Shown piece by piece: positions 23,718-33,870 of a DNA stretch of 64,000 bases (position 1 is the first letter of the stretch; each line of letters starts with the position of its first letter). Made by a program: the position numbers and the translations under genes. Source of the stretch: Calendula officinalis (Eukaryota > Streptophyta > Magnoliopsida > Asterales > Asteraceae); NCBI GenBank assembly GCA_963853835.1, contig OY970823.1, positions 4,048,001-4,112,000 of the forward strand, given 5' to 3'. The notes beneath the pieces were generated by a model, which did not search any database, was not told the DNA's origin, and saw only the letters and a program-made list of their open reading frames with translations.

Positions 23718-24420
23718 AGTCGGACGGTCACGGACTGCTCCTAAACCTTCGGTCCACCTAAACCCTAAAACCGCCGGTCAGGGCCCTAATAACCGGTCAA
23801 GGTCCTAAAACCGCCGGTTAAGGCGTTAATCCCCCGGTCATGGATCCAATTCGATTTACAAATCTTGAATGGATTTGTACGGATTATGAGATAGGCTGAA
23901 TGGATCCAATTCGATTATATGGAATATGCCAAGGGTAGCATCGGCCCAACGTCTGGATCGATGACCGGATATCTTCGATTACTTGGGACAAACCCAAATC
24001 GCCGGCCCATAACCCTAAACCGCCGGTCAAACACACCCAAACAGCCGGCCCGTAAACCCTAAACTGCCCGGTCGACTTAGCCTAACCCTAATACGCCGAC
24101 CTAATTCTAAACGTGCGGCCGAACGTCTCTGTACCGCCGGTCAGCTTGCGGCCGGTCCACTTCCCGCCGGTCTGTCTTGGGCAGCCGGTCCACCCTACCT
24201 CAGATCCGCTCGCTGACACAACCGGTCCACTCGTGGACCGCCGGTCTGCCTTGGGCAGCCGGTCCCCACCACGTCGCACGCCAGACGCCGCCGGTCGGCC
24301 TCGGGCAGCCAGTTCCTCAATTGCCGGTCGCCGGTCGCCATTCTTTGAACAGCCGGTCTATCTTGCGCCTTGCGTCCGCCGGCACCGCCAGTCTGCATGG
24401 AGCAACCGGTACGCTCGAAA
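23718..24420. repeat. degenerate CCGGTC/CCGCCGGTC minisatellite
   Basis: More than 20 CCGGTC/CCGGTT cores occur, often as CCGCCGGTC or GGGCAGCCGGTC, with irregular spacing. The second half (24120-24420) is GC-rich and contains nearly repeated blocks of about 65 bp with TTGGGCAGCCGGTCC (near 24176 and 24250). The ORFs crossing it on both strands have low-complexity Arg/Pro/Ser content and are not considered genes. Confidence 0.75.
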
Positions 24421-24537
24421 AAACAAAAAAAAAAAAAGAAAAACCGGAAGAAGACTTACGTGATAGTTACGACTCGCAAACAGTTGTTTTGGCAAATCCT
24501 AACTCGGGGGCATGATGAGGTTAGTAGGGATCACCCT

Positions 24538-24548
24538 GTATATATAGG
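24538..24548 (-). promoter_or_regulatory. possible TATA box of the Transposase_28-type gene
   Basis: The minus strand reads CCTATATATAC here, about 1 kb upstream of the ATG at 23552. Downstream on the minus strand TATCAC|GTAAGTC (near 24460) could be the donor of a first non-coding exon. It is a motif match only. Confidence 0.3.
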
Positions 24549-24771
24549 TAATTCCCCAAAACCTAAATGAGGATGGGCTTTTATGCTCACAAGCCCACGT
24601 CTCAATTCGATCCGTCAATGTTCACGCCCCATGCTTTTATGTTCACGAGCGGTCACAATTTGGATCCGCTACCAATGATGGCCCACGTCACAGTTTGGAT
24701 CCGCATGACCGCCTGTCAAGTTATCAACGACCGCCTGTCAGGATTATCGCCTGTCATTGGAAGCGAGACAC

Positions 24772-24897
24772 GACGCCGTCATAATGGCGCTTCATGACCG
24801 CTTTATTGCAGTCATAATAGTAAGGCGTTACACGATCATTGACGCTGTCATAATGGCGCTTCATGACTGCTTTATTGCAGTCATAATGAGCCAACGT
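24772..24897. repeat. 69-bp tandem duplication (second copy slightly shorter)
   Basis: GACGCCGTCATAATGGCGC (24772) and GACGCTGTCATAATGGCGC (24841) begin two copies that both continue into a CTTTATTGCAGTCATAAT block. Confidence 0.85.
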
Positions 24898-25746
24898 TCC
24901 ATATACCTGAGACTGGCCATATAAATACATGGCCTAACTCATTGTCGAAAACACACTGAGACAGATTAAAGAAGCCTAAAACACAGAGTTAACATACTCT
25001 CACTTTCACCTTCGCACTCAACCTCGATCACCCTAGGTTCGCCAAGAACTTGTTGGGTCTGCACTGTGATCATCACAGGAGATCCAAGGTTGACGTCGCC
25101 TAGTCTTTGTGTTTGACAATCGTTGCTCGAACAATGAGCTTTCGTACTTATTTATAAAAAAGTGTTTCTAAATTTGCGGTGTGACATGCGCGGTCCAAAA
25201 ACTGAACTGAACTGCTCGGAACCGAACCGAACCGAACCAAGAACTAAGAAAATGGTTTCGGCATACTTGGAACAGGATTTCCATCAAGATTGTAACTTAG
25301 TCTTATAATTGTCTACAAGACTCGGTGTGGTATTTCCAAACACACACTTAACTTAATATGACTATCGAACTATTAATCACACTTTGATTTTGCACGGGGA
25401 TAGTGATCATTGAACTTTGTATGTTTAGATAGCGTAGTGGGATGATGGAACTCTGAACATAGGAATATCATAATCCTAATCACCCACAATCTAAAACACC
25501 TCTTTCAGATTGTTTTCTAACTTTATATGTCTGCCTTCATTAAATCTACAATAGATCAAAATTACCTTCGATCAGTGACCCAACATTATATATCTTTCTT
25601 TTTCGTTTAGTGTTTTTTATTGTTATTTGGACCATGACTTCTTGGTTCCCGTGTATATTTAGTCTATAGTGTTACCTAGAGTTGTAGGTGATAAAGTATG
25701 ATATCGTTCACAAAATATGCCCACACACAAAGGTCAAATGTCAAAT
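24898..25746. other. non-coding; LTR-like promoter segment, then AT-rich DNA
   Basis: TATAAATA at 24920-24927 is followed by a spaced A-rich, then C-rich leader, similar to the promoter and R-U5 layout of an LTR, but no LTR ends could be defined. A (GAACC)n-like run, CGGAACCGAACCGAACCGAA, starts near 25219. No gene seen. Confidence 0.35.
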
Positions 25747-28015
25747 TGGAACCACCCCGATTTTCAAGCCAATTTTTTTTATTAAATTAGATTTCGAGTT
25801 TTGAAATTTCGTGGCTTCATTTGTAAATAGAACTTTTCCATAACCTGTTTGTTTCAAAATATATCGTATATACAAAAGCAGCGGAAATTATATCAAAGCT
25901 TTACAAAAACTAATGATATGTTTTCAAAAGCCATATGGTGTTACTGGATTATCAACCGACCATTACAACCTAATATAATCAAAAGCATGCATAATGGTGT
26001 TCCCAAAAGCTAAGTATATTATCCGGTAATAGCACCAATCCTCACCATCATCTACTAATTACCTGCACATGGGAATGGTATAAGGGGGTTAGTTATAAAA
26101 GCTAGTGAGTAACCATTAAACATAAGTATCACAATAGAAATATCATATCATGTAGTAACAAGCAGTGTTATCTTAACACATAACGATGCACTGGTATAAT
26201 CAGTAGGAGTCACATCTTGCAGGGTAGCTAGCCCGGCTCAATGATCCATACTGGGGAAACAGTCACATCAACCGCGCCGGTGGGTGAGCGCGTAGCGGTC
26301 CACCATTACGTTTTGGGAGCACTAACTCCTCGAGATCAGCGGGAAACTGAGAGCCCAAACAATGTTGAGGGACGACATTAACCATGGTTGACGGCACAAG
26401 GCCCCAACCGCTAATCACCGTTAATCATGGTTGACGGCACAAGGCCCCAACCCGATCCAGCCACGGTTGACCCCAACCAACAATAACAAGGTGTTGTTCC
26501 AAACATAACACATTTGGCCTAGCCATAAAATCACATAACACAGTTGGCCTACAAAAGCCAGTAACATCGTTTATCACAAATGACATAACTAACCCGTCAG
26601 TTTTACCAAGATTTATTGTTGTCATGTACATTCCCAAGATAATTAAGTTAACCAGTACTCACCTCGGGTCCTTTGCTTAGCACATGCATATTCCTTCAAT
26701 TAAATGAAGTCTTGAAAGCATCTAATTAACATATATATAAACACCGTTATTATTTAATAATACCAATTTACTAGCCAAAGACACTTCACATATATTAAGT
26801 TAAAATCTTACTTGCGGGTGTTTATCGACTATTAATTCATACCCATACTTTATCACATATTAGACTCACTAAAATTACCTTAAAAGTGTAATATTCTCCC
26901 AAGAATTCTGCTTCAAAATTAAAACCAAGTATTTGGCTCATTTTGACCAAACGGGTCAAAATGGCCCACTTTATGATTCTCACGGATCGACACCAAAACG
27001 ACATTTTTTTTACAAAACTTCTAAAGACAGATTTTTGCCCCTAACATGAGTAGTTGATCTGCAAAATTTCAGAACCTAACTCAAAAAGACGACGAAAGTC
27101 AACAAAAGTCAAACTTTCTGAAATTTCGATATTTTTCACTAATTCGACCCAAACAAGACAATTTTAGTTTATATATGTTTTTTATAGTCATTAAGTATCA
27201 AAACATTCTTAAAAACATGTTCATAACCTAATCAAATATCCAATTCAAGATTTTTCCAATTTTGACCTATTTTTATGATTTTTAATCAAATTTTACTAAC
27301 TTATCCAAAGTGACATTTGATTTGGATTATTCTCAGTTTACTAACATTGTAAGGATCAATTTAAGACATCAAAATCATATCCTTATGCTCATTCACGTTT
27401 TTGACCATTTAACCTAAATGGGTTTTTACCAAAAATTGCAATTACTAAGTTTTTTCATTAGTTCCTGTGTTCTAGTGCCTCTAGGATTAGTATGTACAGA
27501 TTTTTAACATTAATTCCGGATTCTTACTGAAAGATGACTCTTAACACAATTAAAGCTCAAAAACCCTAGAAGAAGGAGATGAACTTACACCAAAATTGAA
27601 AGGTAGAGATGATGATAGGATGAACTAGTGGAGATTTTGATCCTCAATTGAAGAGTAGAAGCTCGATTTCAGATTTCTTGTCTTTGTCTTTTAGAAAATG
27701 AACGAACAGAAGCAGGAGTACATAATATAAATGAAGAAGAAACCCACTTTTGTGTTTAATTAATTTAAAACACAGGTATTTGTACCCTCTTTTAACTTAC
27801 ACTATACTAATTACATATCCTATTTATTTAATGGGGATCGATATATTCGGAATCATAATGTAAAACCATTTAATATTCTCAGTTTTCTTATTAATTTCCA
27901 TAACTTTCATATATCTCTTATTATTATTATTATAAATTATATATATTCTCTATTTAAGTATTAGAATGGCTACGTACTGATCACTCGCGACTATACGTGA
28001 TTTGAGGATGTTACA
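25747..28015 (-). mobile_element. solo LTR of a gypsy element, 2269 bp
   Basis: Read on the minus strand it begins TGTAACATCC (28015) and ends GGTTCCA (25747), and is flanked on both sides by CAAAT (25742-25746 and 28016-28020). That 5-bp target duplication proves a complete insertion. There is no primer binding site or coding region, so the element was reduced to one LTR by recombination. Internally, on the minus strand, CCCGAG|GTGAGTACT at 26662 and GTGCAG|GT at 26063 predict a 600-bp leader intron. A 43-bp period repeat with GGTTGACGGCACAAGG occurs at 26383-26452. The small ORFs inside are not credible. Confidence 0.93.
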
Positions 28016-28020
28016 CAAAT

Positions 28021-28610
28021 GTCCTTCTGAAAGAAGTCTACTTACTCTTGGTAGGAGTAAAAATGTATTTATACGAGTACTATTAGAGTCGCGCTTCGTT
28101 GCTCGTATATTAATGCAAAATGTTTATGTGTATTTAATTGCACGTTTTATTAGAAATCCAAAGTTTTCAATACTATTATATTGAGTGAATATTTACACAG
28201 TGAAAATTTACACAGTGGTTATCCTTTTAAAATATTTTGCACATGCTGTTCTTTAGCCTACGTTAGTAAATTTTATGTTATATAATTACAAAGGTAGTTC
28301 TTTCAAACTACACAGTAGAATTTTTTCAAGTTAAAATATTGAAAGAACTAAAGAATTATGGGTGCAAAACATGAAAATTTGTGAGGCTTTAATTGTATCG
28401 TTACATCTAATTAGAAAGAAAATTTGTATCATGATAAAACATGAAAGATTGTCAATTTAAGAGAAAAAACTATTAATTAATACATAAATACATAAATAGA
28501 TGAATAATGTATATTATTTTCAATAATTCTTTCTGGTAAATAGCAAAAGTTTTATATCATAAAAATGAATATGAAAATCAATATTTTTTAACATTAAATA
28601 ATTTTAAATA
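28021..28610. other. AT-rich intergenic DNA
   Basis: Apart from a short doublet of TTTACACAGTG near 28190-28215, nothing is recognisable. Confidence 0.5.
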
Positions 28611-28917
28611 CTTCATCTATTTCAAAATAAGTGAGATATTTTGGATTTTCACGTTGTTTGAGTCATGTAATTAATGTTAAATTAAATTAAATTTGATAGT
28701 TAGTAAGTGATGGATCCCACATATTATGATTAAAGTTACTTTAATGATGTATAAAAGTAAAAATAAAGATAAACGAGTCATTTCACTTTATTAAAGAATA
28801 TAGTTAGTGAGTATGTTTTCTATTATTTATTACCAAATTAAAGGTTTTAAAGTATATCACTTATTTTGAAATATTATAATATATAAAATTGTATCACTTA
28901 TTTTGAAATGGGGAAAG
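28611..28917. mobile_element. Stowaway-like (Tc1/mariner) MITE, 307 bp
   Basis: The terminal inverted repeats match at 20 of 24 positions, with a shared core ATTTCAAAATAAGTGA. TA target duplications are at 28609-28610 and 28918-28919. The interior is AT-rich with an extra copy of the terminal motif at about 28857-28876. No transposase. Confidence 0.82.
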
Positions 28918-29066
28918 TATAAAGAATATTATTATTTATCATATATAATTTATTTATTTAAATATTGATAATATATATGTATTATATTAGAGACAAAAAA
29001 GTAATTGAAAATTTTGTACAAAACCCAACCAAATAAAATTTGGCATGTGGTTGATGTCTTTTCAAT

Positions 29067-29252
29067 TATTTGTGTTGCTACTCTTCTAAACGCCGTTTAT
29101 TACAAAATCCCGTTTACTCCTTTTTGTAATGAATAGTAATGTTAAATGAGTATTGTATGTATTTGTGTTGCTACTCTTCTAAACGCCGTTTATTACAAAA
29201 TCCCGTTTACTCCTTTTTGTAATGAACAGTAATGTTAAATGAGTATTGTATA
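29067..29252. repeat. 93-bp tandem duplication downstream of the NHL gene
   Basis: Two copies (29067-29159 and 29160-29252) differ by about two bases, for example GAATAG versus GAACAG. The near identity shows a recent duplication. It lies about 280 bp past the stop codon of the minus-strand gene. Confidence 0.95.
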
Positions 29253-29530
29253 TATAGGTAATCACTTTTTAAATAGCTTGGTTTTGTCTGAATTTGGTAT
29301 GTCTTGTTATTGTTGTTATAGTATAGTTCAGCCTTTTATGATAATATTGTATAGTATAGCTAGGGTACTTATTGTAATTTAAATTTCCTTGTACTTGTAT
29401 ATGTACGTTTTGATGAGCAATGCCTAAAATCCTAAGTACATGAAGATTTTACAACAAAAAAGAAATAATTATACAAACGAGACCTTATATCCTAGTATCC
29501 TAAGTACATTCATTGCTATTACATTTGCAT

Positions 29531-30151
29531 CTAAATATCAACATCCGGCTCACACTCATTCTCTAAAACCTTTGCTGTTTTACCCTTTTCCAAATTATCA
29601 ACGACCACATCACATGTTACATATGCCATAACCTCTTTAAAAGCAACGTTTCCCACAAAAACACTCATTGGCACCCTCACATGCACCACCAAAGGGATCT
29701 CACCACCCTCGTTTTTGTTGTTTTTTGTATCTTCTTGAAGACTACCTTCCCCATCTTGACTCGTACCCGCCAATTCGATTTTCAAGACCGTCGTGTTTAA
29801 CGGATCTTGTTTGAAAGCGGGAAGCGTTCCCGACGATATGATGGTGTCGTGATAAAGCAATGAGACGTTGCTATTTGATCCGTAATTGAATCCAAGGTTT
29901 TTGTTTGGATTTGTGGTTTTTACTTCTATCACGAATTCGGTTTTGAGGCTGAAATCGTCTTGAATATCGAGGCTTTTGACAACAAATGACTTTACATCGT
30001 ATGTTGGTGCTTGGGGTTTGTCGGTGGTGCAAAGGTAAAAAGCGACGCATGAAGCTGCAATGATGATTAGAAGGAATAGGAGACAATAACAGCAGCCAAT
30101 GCATCGCATGCAGCTGTTGGAGGATTTTCCCTCCTTTTCACCTCCGCTCAT
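29531..30151 (-). CDS. NDR1/HIN1-like (LEA_2 domain) membrane protein
   Basis: The 206-residue product has a short charged N-terminus, a Cys-rich segment at residues 14-23 and one strong membrane helix at about 18-41. An extracellular-type LEA_2 domain follows (about 60-195), with the family's NPN (in TTNPNKNLGFNYG) and the SGTLPAFKQ block. This is the layout of the NHL family, single-pass plasma-membrane proteins, some involved in pathogen response; the exact role of this one is not known. The acidic, Lys/Asn-rich insert around residues 130-150 (EDTKNNKNEGGE) is longer than I would expect. The open frame extends 29 codons further upstream to 30238 but without an ATG, so the ATG at 30151 is taken as start. 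Single exon, no breaks. It is the only convincing host gene in the window. Confidence 0.88.
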   Translation of the reverse strand: MSGGEKEGKSSNSCMRCIGCCYCLLFLLIIIAASCVAFYLCTTDKPQAPTYDVKSFVVKSLDIQDDFSLKTEFVIEVKTTNPNKNLGFNYGSNSNVSLLYHDTIISSGTLPAFKQDPLNTTVLKIELAGTSQDGEGSLQEDTKNNKNEGGEIPLVVHVRVPMSVFVGNVAFKEVMAYVTCDVVVDNLEKGKTAKVLENECEPDVDI

Positions 30152-30282
30152 GGTGGTTGGTGGTGGCGGTGAATTGAAATTTGGAATAGATTTTGGGGTT
30201 TGGTTGATTCCGAGATGAGTGGCCAGAAAATTGTGCAATGTAGAAATGGTTCCTTTCTTTTAGGCCATTTATGAATTTGTAT

Positions 30283-30288
30283 GGTCAA
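30283..30288 (-). promoter_or_regulatory. W-box-like TTGACC upstream of the NHL gene
   Basis: The minus strand reads TTTGACC, 132 bp upstream of the ATG. WRKY factors bind TTGAC(C/T) and several NHL genes are defence-induced. A single hexamer is weak evidence. Confidence 0.3.
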
Positions 30289-30459
30289 ACATTAGTTCAT
30301 AAACAAATACTACGTAGTACTAACGTTTATTTAGCTATATTGATAGCTAAGGAAAAAAAGTTTTTAAAATTGAGAACTTCGAAATTCCGTATAAACATAA
30401 ATGCGCTTGATATTATAATCTTAAACAAGATCATGTTTCAAATTATATAAACCAAGTTT

Positions 30460-30560
30460 TTGTAGCCTAGTGGTATTTGGAGTAATTATAAGGTGTGGCC
30501 TATAGGTCATGAGTTCAAGTCTCACTACGAACAAATGTGCATATTAGGTGCCGTTAAAAA
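30460..30560 (+). mobile_element. tRNA-derived SINE-like remnant
   Basis: An A-box-like TAGCCTAGTGGT (30463-30474) and a B-box-like GAGTTCAAGTCTC (30511-30523) are spaced as in RNA polymerase III promoters of plant SINEs, followed by an A-run near 30555. No clear target duplication or full length could be defined. The tRNA fold is not preserved well enough to be a tRNA gene. Confidence 0.4.
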
Positions 30561-30792
30561 AAATGTTTCACGCAACACTGATCGACCCATAGGACCGACC
30601 TCCTAGTAAACTTGGTTCGACCATACAAACAACCTAGCTGATTTAATCCCTAAAAGCGGAAGTGGGATTAAACCGAATCCTTAAACCCTAGAGGATTGGG
30701 ATGTTGGAAATTTAGATTAGATTAATAAGAAAAGAAACCTTGTACGAAGAACTCGAACACACACATTGCTTGTGTGGTTCGTGCGACCATCA

Positions 30793-30818
30793 ACCAAAGA
30801 ACCCTAGGGTTCTTTGGT
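30793..30818. repeat. 26-bp perfect palindrome
   Basis: The left arm ACCAAAGAACCCT is followed immediately by its exact reverse complement, with no spacer. Confidence 0.95.
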
Positions 30819-31080
30819 CGAACTCGTCCAAGAGGGGAGAAGGGAGAAAAATGTTTCCCAAAACATACATTGTTGTTTGCTTAAGATAGATCCACTGATG
30901 ATGAACAAATCGAGCGACTTTCTAGTTGATCTAAGCAATGAACTTGTTCTTCAATACTTGAAGAACACGAAGAATGAAGAACACCAAGACTTGGTGTCTT
31001 GCTCTATTCGGCCGAATGAGAGGAAGTGTGGGGGCTAGGGTTTCGGCTTTTTGGTGTAACCCCATAAGTGATCCCTAAGC

Positions 31081-31099
31081 CTTCTATTTATAATAGAAG
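31081..31099. repeat. hairpin around a TATA motif
   Basis: CTTCTAT-TTATA-ATAGAAG: a 7-bp perfect inverted repeat with a 5-base loop. On the minus strand it contains TTATAAATAG. Confidence 0.8.
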
Positions 31100-33065
31100 G
31101 ACTTTCACTTAGGGCCCTTCTAGTTTAATTAAGATTAATCTCTTAATTAAACTTATCCTTTTACACTTACATCCCTTATAGTTTAACTAGTTTATTATTG
31201 TTGCACTTAACTATTAAATGTCTAGTATTAATATACTAATAATTCGGTACCCATATACACGAATTATACTTGTATTTATACTTTTAATAATTAATTATAT
31301 AATAACCTTTATGTAATTTATACAAAAACATTATCCAATTACTATATGATTTAATAGCTTTAAATCATATCATGGATAATATATGATTAACACATTGTAT
31401 ATTTACTCAACTTGTAACGCCCCAAAAATTTTATGATTTAATTTAATTACGTTCTATTAGTTTAAAAACATTATTGTATTGCTTCTGGGATATTATTAAG
31501 CGAATTAAGTGCGCGACGTTTTGGTTACGCGTTATTTAGCGATCTTAAATTTTTATACGATTATTTAAATTATCATGTCGTGATAGAATACATAAGTAAC
31601 TCACTTTATTTACGCTACTTAAAACCTGAGGGCGAGTGTCGGGCCAAGGCCGGCCAGAGGCCAAGGCCAAGACCGCAAGAGCAGATAATATGCGAATATA
31701 TATATATATGCGGGCCTCTCGGTACAATTAAGCTTGTGAGCCCATAATTGCGGTAATAAGGAAAGGATATTTGGGCCAGTAGTTAATTGGGCTCGGGACG
31801 TATGGGCTTGTGTCCAGCTTCACGGCAAACTTCCAAATTTTAGTCGTGCGGATGTATTAGACGAAGGATATCGATATTCACTCAACCTAGCTGCCGACAT
31901 TTTTTTTTCTAACAGCCATAATTCTCTCTTGTCTGCCATACCTTATCATCGAGAGCTTTAAGTTCCAATCGTGTTTCTCCGTTCCGGCAACGTGAAGACG
32001 ATCGCGGGAGGGTCGAATTCAAGAGTTGTGTCCGGGGTAAGATATTCGAATCCTCTTTCGTTTCTGCCTTTCTCTCGTATCAGTTTTAAAATCCGATTGT
32101 TGATGTTTGGATTGTGTCTTTCGGCCAAGCAGGTTATAAATCGAGAAAGCATTAGCCGTTAACTTCCTTCTAGCAGCAAAGGACTTATCTAACGGGAAGC
32201 TAGGCGTGAGAATTCTAATACGGTAGTCCTTGGTTCTTCCTTATCGTCGTTATTTGTTTTTTTTCCGGGAATTTCTTTCGTGCTAGGTTGTCGGCTATGG
32301 GGACCTTAGGGCTGCATGCTAGTAATTGTCACTGAAACTTAGATAGTTTTCGGTTTAAATTGACTAAGTGATGTGAATCGGGAGGCTATACCGAGAGGGA
32401 ACCGAACCCGTAGGGTTCTAGGTTCCCAACCGAGTATACTCGATGTCTTTAAGCCTTAAAAATCACCTTGGGTCGAGTAATCTGAATTGTGAACATGTCG
32501 GGTTTTATAGTAGGAAGTAACCAAACTTTATAGACCGGAGTCGGTTCAATAAGTAGAGTTTTGATTTAAAAACGTTTGGCAGATTATGCTGTCCTAGATT
32601 ATGTAGTTTTTGACCTGAATAGATTGTTTGTTTGGACTTTTGGCCCGTGCTGGCACCTTGGTTTTTGAGTTAGCTTTCCAACGCCGCAACCCTCTCGTCA
32701 ATCCGAATTACGGTTTAAAAGTTATAGTCAATTTAGTATGCTGCTGTTAGGAAATTGACCTGTGCAGTATGTATGTCTTGCATCACTGTTTTGAGACACT
32801 TAGAGTCTGTTTTGGCCAGTGACCGTCTCACAGTAAATTGTAGTTCTGATTGTCTTCTAGCCATGGTAAAAAGATGGGAAAAATCTAATAAACCGTTTAG
32901 GAGTTATGGCAGTTTCCGTGAGACTGACGGGGGCTGCCAGTTTTCTGAAATAAGCCTCGGGTAAGATTTTAATTCAAGGTTTCACTTTTTGGTTTAGGAC
33001 CGTCTAGGAGATAACGTGCTATCCTTCTGATTGTCGGAAACCCTTGGAGCTTACAATTTCTCGAG

Positions 33066-33635
33066 GTGAGTATTCTCACCGTGTATTCAGTTATAACGAT
33101 ACGTGCATGACTCATATGGTTAACTGTTGATCTGTTATACTTTCTGTGTGTTGATCTGTTGTACTTTCTGTGTGTTGATCTGTTGTCTGGATGACTGTTT
33201 TTCTTTTGTTACCACTGATCTGAGACGGACGTGCCGAGTATCTGAGCCGGTACCAAGTCATTTTGTGCTACTAAGTGATAGGGCTATCTGTGTGGTTTAT
33301 GTTAGGTGTTGAAAACATAAAAGTAATTAAATAATCTCAGTGGAAATTCTGTGTGGGCCCTTGTGGCAAATTCTGTGTGGGCCCTTGTGGCAAATTCTGT
33401 GTGGGCCCTTGTGGCATTTTAGTGTAAGGAGAGGCGAGGTTGATCTCTCGACTCGAGTTACACAAGCGCGCTATATAAATTTAAAAGATACAAAACTGAG
33501 AAAAAAAAACAACTTAGTGGTAAATGATTAGTAGTTCACCTGTGTGCCCTCATGTATTGTATGTTGTCATTGTTTATACTTTGAGTTTATTCACTCAGCT
33601 TCCCCGCTGACCCAAAATCTCCCTCCCATTTTCAG
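33066..33635 (+). other. predicted leader intron in the LTR (also in LTRs 2-5)
   Basis: The donor GAG|GTGAGTATT fits the plant consensus, and the acceptor TTTTCAG|GT follows a pyrimidine-rich stretch. Equivalents: 39869-40438, 47658-48251, 55472-56065 and 63284-63877 (the last with TAG instead of CAG). If transcription starts in the first kilobase of the LTR, this intron would be removed from the 5' untranslated leader. The solo LTR at 25747-28015 has the same arrangement. Confidence 0.5.
33344..33415. repeat. 24-bp minisatellite, 3 copies (LTR 1)
   Basis: Identical units begin AAATTCTGTGTGGGCCC. LTR 2 has 3 copies (40147-40218). LTR 3 (47936-48031), LTR 4 (55750-55845) and LTR 5 (63562-63657) have 4. 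One extra copy accounts for 24 of the 25 bp by which units C and D exceed unit B. Confidence 0.97.
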
Positions 33636-33857
33636 GTACCAGCAAGGGGAAAGAAAAGGTGGACGGTTGACGGCTGTACGACGTGCGGATGTGAAACGTT
33701 TTACTATCTTAAAAACTATGAATTTTTATTTAATATATTTCCGTATTTAACACATTTTATGTTAAACAAATATTTTGGGATTTTTATGGGACCTTTTTGG
33801 TTATAATATTGTTTTCAAAAATTTTAAAAATCTTGTAAATTTTAGGGTGTTACAAGT

Positions 33858-33870
33858 TGGTATCTGAGCG
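33858..33870 (+). other. primer binding site, unit A (also B, C, D)
   Basis: TGGTATCTGAGCG, three bases after the LTR end. It matches the initiator tRNA-Met primer site TGGTATCAGAGC except for one base. Equivalents: 40662-40674, 48474-48486 and 56288-56300. Confidence 0.8.

Larger units (their letters stand above)
30561..31412. other. non-coding, TE-like, with two strong palindromes
   Basis: TGTTGGAAATTTAG at 30702 looks like a copia LTR end. On the minus strand TTATAAATAG near 31085 followed by a leader with CGAAACCCTAGCC (31025-31045) looks like a promoter. LTR borders and target duplication could not be established. From 31100 to 31412 it is very AT-rich. No gene. Confidence 0.35.
31413..33854 (+). 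repeat. LTR 1 (left edge of array), 2442 bp
   Basis: TGTAACGCCCC to GGGTGTTACA. A TATA-rich run near 31695-31710 may be the promoter. A leader intron is predicted at 33066-33635 (CTCGAG|GTGAGTATT to TTTTCAG|GTACC). Inside this intron are a 24-bp period repeat at 33127-33187 and three copies of another 24-bp unit at 33344-33415. About a dozen bases differ from LTR 2, including AGGCCAAGACC where the others have AGCCGAGACC, so the edge copy is the most distinct. Confidence 0.95.

Noticed and set aside
24113..24515. Overlapping Arg/Pro-rich ORFs on both strands
   Set aside because: They lie in the CCGGTC minisatellite, are open in several frames at once and show no domain.
30152..30238. N-terminal 29-residue extension of the NHL protein
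   Set aside because: It would begin at TTG; the ATG at 30151 gives the normal family layout.
30460..30560. tRNA gene
   Set aside because: A- and B-box-like motifs exist but no cloverleaf could be drawn; SINE remnant is more likely.
33344..33415. CRISPR-like direct repeats
   Set aside because: Repeats are contiguous without spacers, in plant DNA.
33340..33531. Small ORF with repeated ILCGPLWQ octapeptide in each LTR
   Set aside because: The octapeptide is just the 24-bp repeat read in one frame, inside a predicted intron; no sign of coding constraint.
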